The notes below the pieces were generated by a model. It saw only the letters and a list, made by a program, of their open reading frames with translations, had not been told where the DNA came from and made no database searches. A program made the position numbers and the translations under genes. Positions 1 to 6,256 of a DNA stretch of 12,878 nucleotides are shown piece by piece (position 1 is the stretch's first letter; the number at the start of each line of letters is the position of its first letter). The stretch comes from an uncultured Phycisphaerales bacterium (GTDB lineage: Bacteria > Planctomycetota > Phycisphaerae > WQYP01), in contig CALCHA010000648.1 of the NCBI GenBank assembly GCA_937901265.1, forward strand, positions 1-12,878. Reading direction: 5' to 3'.

Positions 1-426
1 ATCCTCCGGAATCTCTCCGGTATCCGCAGCATGGACAAGCTCCCCGGGGCCCTGTTCATCGTTGACGTGAAACGGGAGAGCATCGCTATCAAGGAAGCCC
101 GCAAGCTGGGCATTCCGGTCGTCGCCCTCATCGACACCGATTCCGATCCCGATCAGGTCGACATCGCCATCCCGGGCAACGACGATGCCATGCGCGCCAT
201 CGAACTGATCCTCCGCGAAGTCGGCGATGCCATCATCGAAGGCAAGTCTGGCCGCACCGCCAAGGAAGAAGGGTCCGAGGGTGGCCGTCGCAATGATCGC
301 CGCCGTCGCCCCACCACTTCCCAGCAGGCCGAGGAAGCCGCCTCCGCCGAGAAGCCCCAGCCGACCGAAACGGCGCCGCTGGCCGCCGCCGCTCAGGAGC
401 CTGCCGCCGCCGCCGCCCAGGCTTGA
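1..426 (+). CDS. rpsB: 30S ribosomal protein S2, C-terminal part (5' end outside window)
   Basis: Structural protein of the small ribosomal subunit. The reading frame is already open at base 1, upstream of the first internal ATG at 31, so the gene enters from the left and only its last 141 codons are seen. The visible part carries the conserved C-terminal half of S2: the [19 protein letters not shown] block, then [18 protein letters not shown] and [14 protein letters not shown]. After the globular core ends near KSGR, there is a tail of about 55 residues, first charged (Glu, Arg), then Ala/Pro/Glu-rich and ending in Ala runs. E. coli S2 has no comparable tail. A strong intrinsic terminator follows 24 bases after the stop. 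The usual partner tsf (elongation factor Ts) is not downstream. The identification is very secure; the function of the tail is unknown. Confidence 0.97.
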   Translation: MLRNLSGIRSMDKLPGALFIVDVKRESIAIKEARKLGIPVVALIDTDSDPDQVDIAIPGNDDAMRAIELILREVGDAIIEGKSGRTAKEEGSEGGRRNDRRRRPTTSQQAEEAASAEKPQPTETAPLAAAAQEPAAAAAQA

Positions 427-450
427 TTTTCGCTGCCATTCTGAAATCAT

Positions 451-485
451 GCGGGAGCGGCCACTGGGCCGCTCTCGCTTTTTTT
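451..485 (+). terminator. Intrinsic terminator after rpsB
   Basis: A 12-bp stem (451-462 pairing with 467-478, one G-U wobble) with a 4-base ACTG loop is followed directly by seven T residues (479-485). This is a textbook Rho-independent terminator. It lies 24 bases past the rpsB stop and should isolate rpsB from the phosphatase gene downstream. Confidence 0.93.
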
Positions 486-547
486 GCACCCGCGCGACGG
501 GATGCCCCTGAAACCCATTCGCTTTGCACGGAATCGCCTGCCGCTTG

Positions 548-1327
548 GTGAACATCCACCCCATCGCTCCTGCTCCCGCCGCCCGGCCAACCTCCTGGCG
601 AGGTTGGGCGATCCTGTGGACATTGCTGGTGGTTGTCGAAGCGCTGCTGCTCGCCAACCACGCGGCCGCGGACACCTGGGCGTGGCGCACCACCCGCTGG
701 TTCACCGGCGATCAGGACGCCTTCGTGGCCGCCGACTATCACGCGGCCCACCTGCCGACCGTCGCCGCCACCGCCCCGCTTTACGACCGCCTCCCCTCCC
801 CCATGCAAGGCCGCTTTTACAAGCGCACGGAAAAGCTCTGGCGACTCTTCCGCGACCTGGGCGAGCCCTACATCATCGTGGGGTTGATGGCGATTCTCTG
901 GACCTACGACCCGCGACGCTGGAAGGCCGCCCTCATCCTTCTGGCCTCGGGTGCTCTGGCGGGCGGAGTCGGCGCGCTCATTGCCGTCACCGCGGGGCGC
1001 TACCGCCCCATCGTCACCGATGGTCTCAACCGCTGGGAGCTCTTCCGCGGCTTCCACCCCCACGCCGGCGACCTCTCCTGGCCCTCCGGACATGCCACGC
1101 TCGTTTTCGCCCTGGCCGCGGCGCTGACAGTGCTCTCCCCGCGCGGCAAGTGGCTCTTCGTCACGCTCTCCCTCTGCTGCGCCACCACCCGCGTGGTCAT
1201 GCAGGCCCACTTCTGGAGCGATGCCCTCTTCGGCGCCGTCCTCGGCTGGTCCATCGGCTGGGCCACCGCCACCCTCCTCACCCGCACCACCACGACCCTC
1301 CCCCCCCCACCCCGCCCCGCACCCTAG
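548..1327 (+). CDS. PAP2-family membrane phosphatase
   Basis: Probable integral-membrane phosphatase of the PAP2 (phosphatidic acid phosphatase type 2) superfamily; members act on lipid phosphates such as phosphatidylglycerol phosphate, undecaprenyl diphosphate or lipid A phosphates. With a GTG start at 548 it has 259 residues. Hydrophobic segments lie near 19-37, 108-119, 127-148, 183-196, 203-213 and 227-245. The three motifs are seen: GRYRP at 150-154, PSGH at 179-182, and R215-x5-H221-x3-D225. H182 and H221 would be the catalytic histidines. The lysine expected seven residues before R153 is Ala146, so motif 1 is incomplete. The C-terminus is Thr/Pro-rich and contains a C9 tract. The start is uncertain: no start candidate has a good ribosome binding site, TTG at 524 and 545 are in frame, and a stop at 509 bounds the frame. 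The substrate cannot be told from sequence. Confidence 0.88.
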   Translation: MNIHPIAPAPAARPTSWRGWAILWTLLVVVEALLLANHAAADTWAWRTTRWFTGDQDAFVAADYHAAHLPTVAATAPLYDRLPSPMQGRFYKRTEKLWRLFRDLGEPYIIVGLMAILWTYDPRRWKAALILLASGALAGGVGALIAVTAGRYRPIVTDGLNRWELFRGFHPHAGDLSWPSGHATLVFALAAALTVLSPRGKWLFVTLSLCCATTRVVMQAHFWSDALFGAVLGWSIGWATATLLTRTTTTLPPPPRPAP

Positions 1328-1363
1328 CCCCGCCGCCCCGCCCTCTCGCCTGCCCCCTTACCC
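1296..1363 (-). other. G-quadruplex-type G-rich tract between convergent genes
   Basis: The plus strand is a succession of C runs (C9 at 1300-1308, C4 at 1310-1313, C4 at 1315-1318, C3 at 1322-1324, C4 at 1328-1331, C4 at 1336-1339, C5 at 1353-1357). The minus strand therefore has many G runs of three or more, separated by loops of 1-4 bases over most of the tract, which satisfies the usual quadruplex pattern several times over. The tract spans the end of the phosphatase gene and the 43-base gap before the stop of the converging CvpA-like gene. No hairpin-plus-T terminator is seen here, so this structure may serve as the transcription boundary. That role is inference. Confidence 0.55.
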
Positions 1364-1370
1364 GCTCCAC

Positions 1371-3062
1371 TCACACCCCGCCTCCGCCGCCGCCATAGGG
1401 CGACGGGAACTTGAAGTCTGCCTTGCCGGTATCGAGGGTCTTATTGGTGGTCTCCTTGGGCTTCACCTCGACGTTGGGGCACCACATGTAATATTTATTT
1501 TGGATCTTCACCCCAGCGAAGATCACCCAGTTGCCCTTGGGCGAATGTTCGAAGGTCACCGTGCCGCTGGCATCGGTGTCGCCTTCGTTGATCACGGTCG
1601 AACCGGCTTTCTCCAGCGTCGGGATCATCTTCTGTTTCGTGAACGTGTCCAGAACGCCCGCCGTCGAATTGGGGTTGGACGTCGTGTTCGCAATGTAAAT
1701 GTAGGGCAACTGGTCGCGCAGGAGGACAGTCGCCTCAGGCCCTGAGTTGGTGACGTCACGCATCATGCGCTGGGCGTTCTCGAAGGTCTGCTTGGGATAA
1801 TAAGCGTTGTTCTCCACCGGATCTTTCCACCCGCCGCTGCCATCGTTGTATTGCGTGATGATCCCACGCGTCAGTTCGTAAGCCTCCTTTACCAGCGGAA
1901 AATCCCGTTGCTGAGGCCCGGTGCGAATCAGCATCACGCGGATCCCCTGCAGCGGCTGATTGCCGTCGGTCACCTTCACGACCACCGTGCCCTCATCGGC
2001 TTTATAAGGCTTCGCGGGATAGGTCGGCCCACCAGCCGCCAGCGCCGGCAGGGGGGCGGCCGGCGCCGGAATCGCCGCCACATCCACGCGCGACAGCCCT
2101 TTGATCGCCAGATATTGAGGCAACTCGCCCGGATTCAACTGAAACACCCACTCTTCGACCGTCGCACTGGCGCTGGGCTCGTCATCGGCCACCGCGCCAG
2201 AATCCAGGGGCGTGGGCACGAATTTCGTCCCCTTCTCCAGATACCCAATCGGGAAATATTGCTTGTCATCCTTCGTGACCAGCCGCACCGCCGTCGGCGT
2301 CACCCGAAAGTATGCGTCGCCATCGGTTCCCTTGGTGATTTCGCACCGCACCACGTAGGCCACCTTCCCCTCCGGCACGTTCAGTCGTTTGAGGAGCTCC
2401 GGGTTTTTGCTGTCCACCAGCGCCGCCGCCGTGACTTTCAGACCATCGTAAAGCGTCTGCAGCTGCCCATATTGGACCACATTGCGAATGCCATAGGACT
2501 CATCCGCAAGATTCGGATGCACCGAGGGAAAGGGCGTCGAGCCGCCCAGCGAACGCCCCGAGGCCATGTTCCACAGCCCCATCGTGAAGTTCTCCGGGGC
2601 GAGCCACACGTTCGTGCCCTGCGCCGCAACGCCCGGCGTGGCCCCCTTCATGCCGGTCTCCGAGCCGAAGCGGTCATAACCCAAAATGCCGGTTCTCAGC
2701 GGCAGCATCTCAACGCCCAGCACGGTCGTCCCCACCGTCAGCATCCCCGCGAAAAATCCGATGACCCCGCCCAGACCCCGGTCCAGATGCTTGGGCAACT
2801 TGATATTTTTCGGAATAAAGTTGTCCCCGCAGAGCTTCAACACCAGGTAGGCGATCAGGAACACCAGCAGAAACGTCACCCCCCGCGCATACTCCGGCTT
2901 GTACTTGGCGACCAGCCCCACCAGTGGCTCATAAAACGCCATCGCCGCCAGCGACGCAAACGTCGCCGCCACCAGCCCCAGCAATGCCGTCAACGTCCCC
3001 TGGCTCGCCAGGTAGGACGTCATCACCAGCACCAGCCCGATCACGATCAGATTAAACAACAT
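1371..3062 (-). CDS. CvpA-like membrane protein with large C-terminal extension
   Basis: 563-residue protein. Residues 1 to about 120 resemble the CvpA (colicin V production) family: four hydrophobic segments near 3-18, 23-42, 62-78 and 97-118, with a basic loop at 79-96 and the Gly-rich start of helix 4 (GLGGVIGFFAGM). CvpA proteins are normally about 160-200 residues, so about 440 residues are added here. By charge distribution the extension is probably extracytoplasmic. Residues 355-380 (TVVVKVTDGNQPLQGIRVML) and 495-535 (DTDASGTVTFEHSPKGNW onward) read like the two halves of a carboxypeptidase-regulatory or transthyretin-like beta-sandwich, split by about 100 residues. The protein ends in a Gly6 run. 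It is third in the operon, 48 bases after the GspE-like gene. The ATG at 3062 gives a full CvpA N-terminus, though the ribosome site is weak. The function is unknown; the CvpA assignment is moderate and the regulatory-domain reading tentative. Confidence 0.8.
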   Translation of the reverse strand: MLFNLIVIGLVLVMTSYLASQGTLTALLGLVAATFASLAAMAFYEPLVGLVAKYKPEYARGVTFLLVFLIAYLVLKLCGDNFIPKNIKLPKHLDRGLGGVIGFFAGMLTVGTTVLGVEMLPLRTGILGYDRFGSETGMKGATPGVAAQGTNVWLAPENFTMGLWNMASGRSLGGSTPFPSVHPNLADESYGIRNVVQYGQLQTLYDGLKVTAAALVDSKNPELLKRLNVPEGKVAYVVRCEITKGTDGDAYFRVTPTAVRLVTKDDKQYFPIGYLEKGTKFVPTPLDSGAVADDEPSASATVEEWVFQLNPGELPQYLAIKGLSRVDVAAIPAPAAPLPALAAGGPTYPAKPYKADEGTVVVKVTDGNQPLQGIRVMLIRTGPQQRDFPLVKEAYELTRGIITQYNDGSGGWKDPVENNAYYPKQTFENAQRMMRDVTNSGPEATVLLRDQLPYIYIANTTSNPNSTAGVLDTFTKQKMIPTLEKAGSTVINEGDTDASGTVTFEHSPKGNWVIFAGVKIQNKYYMWCPNVEVKPKETTNKTLDTGKADFKFPSPYGGGGGGV

Positions 3063-3110
3063 ACCAGCACCATGCCGTTGGAGAAGGAGAAACTTTGCTG
3101 CCTGCCACCC

Positions 3111-4772
3111 TTATTTTTTCGCAGGGGGGGCCTTCCCGCGCTGTGACGGCGCGGCCGGCTTCTCGCCGACCACCCGCGTCACCTCGTTGATCGCCGTGAT
3201 CCCCGCGGCGAACTTCCGAATGCCATGCTCCACCAGCAGGATCATGCTGTTCTTGCGGCCAATGGCCTTGAGCTGCGTGACGTTCGCGTTCGCCAGCAGC
3301 GCCTTGCGCATGTCGTCGGTCACTACCAGCACTTCGAAGATCCCCGTGCGCCCGCGGAACCCCACGCCCGCACAATCCGGGCAGGTGATCTTGTTGCCCT
3401 TGCGATCCAGGATGGGCCCCGTGTTGGCCTTGAACGCCTGAATATTCTTGCCGATGGGCAGGTTGAGCCGCTTGAGCGTCGACTCGTCGGCGGTGTAGCC
3501 GACTTTGCAGGTGGGGCAGAGCATCCGCACCAGCCGCTGCGCCACGACCGCGCGCACCGTCGAAATCGCCGCCTCGCGATCGGTCGCCATCGACAACCAG
3601 CGTTCGAGGCCCGAAAAGCTGTCGACCGCCGAGACGCCCAGATAGAACCGCGCCTCCGTCGCCGCGCGGACGACATGGTCCGCCGACGCCGCGTCTGCCA
3701 CGTCCGGTGCCAGCACAACCGTCGGATCCTTCAGGATCACCGATTGCAGTGATTTGGCGTAAGACGTGTCGCCGGTGGGCTCAAACTTCACGACCGAGAC
3801 GCCTTCGATTTCCGCCTGCGGATTGCTTTCGAGCGTGTAGATGGAATTCGTGAACGCATCATGCGCCCGCACCAGCGCGTAGAGGGTCGCAGTCCGGCCC
3901 TGCCCCTTGGGCGTCGCCACCACCACCACCCCCTTGGTGTCCGCGGTCACCGTCTTGAGCGCCGCAAGCTGATCGGTGGATAGCCCGATGGCGTCCAGCC
4001 GGAATTCCCACTGGCTCCTCTCGTTGGCCAGCAGCGTCACCCGCTCACCGGCCGTGGAGCCGGAGGTACGCACGCTCCAGGTCGTCGCAGCGCCGTCGGC
4101 ATCGCGCACCTTAAACTGGCCCAGCTGCGGTTTGCGCCGCTCCTCGAGCGAAAGCCCGGCGAGCGTCTTGAAAAACTGAATCGCCGCGTCACCGGTCTGC
4201 CGCGATTGTGCCGGCTGCGTGGCCACGAGCCCGTCGGTCGTCATCACACAGGAGTAGCCCGCATCCGTCGGGGCCATCTCGATCAGCTCCGCACGCCGCG
4301 TCAACGCCGCCACCATCAACTGATCCCCCGCCGCCAGGCCCGCCGCCAGCGGATCATCCGCCTTGGGCAGGGGAAACTGCGATTCGTTTTTCCGGAGGTA
4401 GGTGAGCTGCGCCTGCGTCGCGTTCCTGCGCATGTCACTTTTTGCTTTGCTTTTCTTGATCCCCGCCATCATCCCCGCCAGCAGATGCCCCTCCACCGGC
4501 CCGAGCACCTCCACCCGCACTTTCCAGTAATACCCGATGAACGCGCCCACGATCACCAGGTTGACCGGCAGCGCCAGCCAGAAGATCGGCATGGTCACCC
4601 AGACCACCAGCATCACCAGCGCAATGCCCACCACCACCAGATTCCACGCGATTTCGTTCTGGTGCACGAGGTTCCGATGAACGTCATCAGCCACGAACGT
4701 CGAAAATCGCGCCCACACGATCAGCGATGCCGCCGCGATCACCCAATAGAGGATGTTTACATAATCAAACAT
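3111..4772 (-). CDS. Membrane-anchored, degenerate GspE/PilB-like ATPase-fold protein
   Basis: 553-residue protein with an N-terminal membrane region (hydrophobic segments near 5-21, 42-60 and 62-82), a linker, and a C-terminal region that aligns by eye with GspE/PilB secretion ATPases. Recognisable landmarks are the GLSLEERRKPQLGQF block at 206-220, a GER at 242-244, TPKGQGRTATLYA at 287-299 where GPTGSGKTTTLYA is expected, and two zinc-type pairs, CPTC (419-422) and CPDC (464-467), followed by GRTGIFEVL. All catalytic motifs are altered: the Walker A Lys is Arg293; the Asp box ED is S316-N317; the Walker B GEIRD is PDVAD, with Asp357 for Glu; the His box STLHT is GVSAV. ATP hydrolysis is therefore doubtful, and the protein may be a structural or regulatory pseudo-ATPase. 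The ATG at 4772 was chosen because it begins directly before the first helix; an in-frame extension to 4865 is low-complexity and Arg/Pro/Gly-rich. Confidence 0.87.
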   Translation of the reverse strand: MFDYVNILYWVIAAASLIVWARFSTFVADDVHRNLVHQNEIAWNLVVVGIALVMLVVWVTMPIFWLALPVNLVIVGAFIGYYWKVRVEVLGPVEGHLLAGMMAGIKKSKAKSDMRRNATQAQLTYLRKNESQFPLPKADDPLAAGLAAGDQLMVAALTRRAELIEMAPTDAGYSCVMTTDGLVATQPAQSRQTGDAAIQFFKTLAGLSLEERRKPQLGQFKVRDADGAATTWSVRTSGSTAGERVTLLANERSQWEFRLDAIGLSTDQLAALKTVTADTKGVVVVATPKGQGRTATLYALVRAHDAFTNSIYTLESNPQAEIEGVSVVKFEPTGDTSYAKSLQSVILKDPTVVLAPDVADAASADHVVRAATEARFYLGVSAVDSFSGLERWLSMATDREAAISTVRAVVAQRLVRMLCPTCKVGYTADESTLKRLNLPIGKNIQAFKANTGPILDRKGNKITCPDCAGVGFRGRTGIFEVLVVTDDMRKALLANANVTQLKAIGRKNSMILLVEHGIRKFAAGITAINEVTRVVGEKPAAPSQRGKAPPAKK

Positions 4773-4855
4773 GCGCTGTTCCCGCGAGGGTCTCCGCTTG
4801 CCATCACATCCAGGCGCCGCCACAACGCCCGTCCCCGGCCCCACAACCGCCCTCC

Positions 4856-4874
4856 GGCGCCCCACCAGGGCGCC
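4856..4874 (-). other. Inverted repeat between the PilT-type and GspE-like genes
   Basis: A perfect 7-bp GC-only stem (4856-4862 with 4868-4874) closes a 5-base loop in the 151-base gap between the two genes. No T run follows on either strand, so it is not a standard terminator. In a polycistronic mRNA it could act as a processing or stability element or partial attenuator, reducing expression of the downstream genes. The rest of the gap is C-rich on the plus strand with no gene seen. Confidence 0.4.
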
Positions 4875-4923
4875 CCGGAAAGCCTCACGCTTGCGCGCCC
4901 CGCCCCGCCCAGACTTCCATCCG

Positions 4924-6114
4924 TCACATCGTGCTGATGCCCTTGAGCCGCATCCGCAGCTCGTCAGGGTTCGGCGAGGCCAGCAGCGCCTCCTTCGACG
5001 TGATCGTCTCGTCCATCACATAATCCGCCAGCATCTCGTTGAAGTCGATGCTCCCCGTCCCCTTTTCCTTGCGGATCACCGTTCCCAGCTCCGCCTCGCG
5101 CTCTTCCAGGATGTACTTGCGCACCGACGGCGAATTCAACATCACCTCCACCACCGGCACGCGCTTGCGCTTCAGCCCGGGAACCAGCTTCTGGAAGGCC
5201 ACGCACACAATGTTCGCCGCCAGCGCCTGGCGGATGTTGTCGTGCAGCTCTTGCGGGAAGAGCTCCAGAATACGCGTGATGCACCCCGGTGCCGACGATG
5301 CGTGAATCGTCGAAAACACCAGGTGGCCCGTTTCCGCCGCCGTGATGGCCGCCGAAAACGTGGCCCGGTCGCGCATTTCGCCGATCAGAATCACGTCCGG
5401 ATCTTCACGCATCATCGCGCGGATGCCCGCATCCCACGAATCCACGTCCAGTCCGATCTCCCGCTGGTTGATCAGCGACTTGTTGTCCGTGTAGGAATAT
5501 TCGATCGGGTCTTCCAGCGTCACAATGTGCACTGCCTTGGTGTCATTGATCTGCCCCAGCATCGCCGCGATCGTCGTCGATTTCCCTGACCCCGTGATGC
5601 CCGCCAGAATGATGAGCCCCTGCTCCACCTCGGCAACCTTGGAAAAGATTTCCGGGATGCCCAGGTCCTTGTAGTTGGGAACCTTGGGATTGATGCGCCG
5701 CGCGACCATGGAAGTGGTGCCGCGCTGCCGAAAAATATTGACACGAAAGCGATCGACCTTGTTGATTGCATACGCCAGGTCGACCGTGCCATGCTCGCGA
5801 AAATGATGGAGCTGCTCCGGGTTGAGCATTTCCTCGATCATGGAATCCATGTCCGCGGGATCAATCGGGTCGGTTTTCAGATTCTGCAGGTCGCCATGGA
5901 TGCGGATCCGGGGCACCACTTCCGACTTCAGATGAAGGTCGGAGCCGTCCACCTTCACCACCGTCTTGAAGAAGGTGTCGATGCGGTTGCGTTTCCGCCG
6001 CTCGCCCAGGCCCGGCGTTACGCCGTCGCCGGCCACCGAAGCAAGCGGTGCGGTTACTGGTGCGGGAGTGGCAGCCGCCGCTGCCGTCACATCCACGGGC
6101 ATCGTGTCAGACAT
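4924..6114 (-). CDS. PilT/PilU-type type IV pilus ATPase
   Basis: Hexameric secretion-superfamily ATPase. Family members power retraction of type IV pili at the cytoplasmic side of the inner membrane. The 396 residues are somewhat longer than the usual 345-385 because of an Ala/Pro/Val-rich N-terminus (about 1-35). The core is intact: Walker A GITGSGKST (172-180), Asp box EDPIEY (201-206), Walker B DPDVILIGEMRD (238-249) with Glu246, and His box GHLVFSTIHA (263-272). The C-terminal region (SIDFNEMLADYV, TSKEALLASPNPDELRMRLKG) resembles PilU as much as PilT, and the canonical AIRNLIRE motif appears as SVRKYILEE, so no gene symbol is given. It is first in a minus-strand operon with the degenerate GspE-like protein and the CvpA-like fusion. 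The ATG at 6114 is supported by a strong AGGTGAGG site. No other pilus genes are in the window. Confidence 0.94.
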   Translation of the reverse strand: MSDTMPVDVTAAAAATPAPVTAPLASVAGDGVTPGLGERRKRNRIDTFFKTVVKVDGSDLHLKSEVVPRIRIHGDLQNLKTDPIDPADMDSMIEEMLNPEQLHHFREHGTVDLAYAINKVDRFRVNIFRQRGTTSMVARRINPKVPNYKDLGIPEIFSKVAEVEQGLIILAGITGSGKSTTIAAMLGQINDTKAVHIVTLEDPIEYSYTDNKSLINQREIGLDVDSWDAGIRAMMREDPDVILIGEMRDRATFSAAITAAETGHLVFSTIHASSAPGCITRILELFPQELHDNIRQALAANIVCVAFQKLVPGLKRKRVPVVEVMLNSPSVRKYILEEREAELGTVIRKEKGTGSIDFNEMLADYVMDETITSKEALLASPNPDELRMRLKGISTM

Positions 6115-6118
6115 ATTT

Positions 6119-6126
6119 CCTCACCT
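6119..6126 (-). promoter_or_regulatory. Strong ribosome binding site of the PilT-type gene
   Basis: On the minus strand AGGTGAGG sits four bases before the ATG at 6114. It is the best Shine-Dalgarno match in the window and fixes the start, which includes the low-complexity N-terminal tail of the protein. Confidence 0.75.
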
Positions 6127-6140
6127 GCCGTTCGGGGAAA

Positions 6141-6155
6141 GCCATGCAGCATGGC
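6141..6155 (-). promoter_or_regulatory. Palindrome in the leader of the PilT-type operon
   Basis: A perfect 6-bp inverted repeat, GCCATG-CAG-CATGGC, lies just downstream of the proposed -10 element and upstream of the ribosome binding site. It could be an operator for a dimeric regulator or a small hairpin in the mRNA leader. The half-sites are short, so chance occurrence is possible. Confidence 0.35.
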
Positions 6156-6166
6156 GCCACCTGCGC

Positions 6167-6195
6167 AGTATGCCGTAATTCCACGCACTCGACAA
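6167..6195 (-). promoter_or_regulatory. Candidate sigma-70 promoter for the PilT-type operon
   Basis: Read on the minus strand, TTGTCG (6190-6195) and CATACT (6167-6172) are separated by exactly 17 bases, giving a TSS near 6160 and a leader of about 45 bases before the ATG at 6114. Both hexamers match the consensus in four positions. The site is in the 142-base gap after the deacetylase gene, where a promoter is needed if the operon is independent. Confidence 0.38.
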
Positions 6196-6256
6196 GACTT
6201 CTCTTTTTCAATCGCCTCCCCGCTTCAAAAACCGTCGCAATCCCGCGGCAAGCCGC

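Noticed and set aside
484..1398. Alternative plus-strand frame through the phosphatase region
   Set aside because: It is Pro/Arg/His-rich and lacks any motif, while the PAP2 motifs lie in the other frame.
1851..3146. Long plus-strand frame opposite the CvpA-like gene
   Set aside because: It is rich in Arg, His and Gln without any recognisable domain. The minus strand has membrane helices and family similarity.
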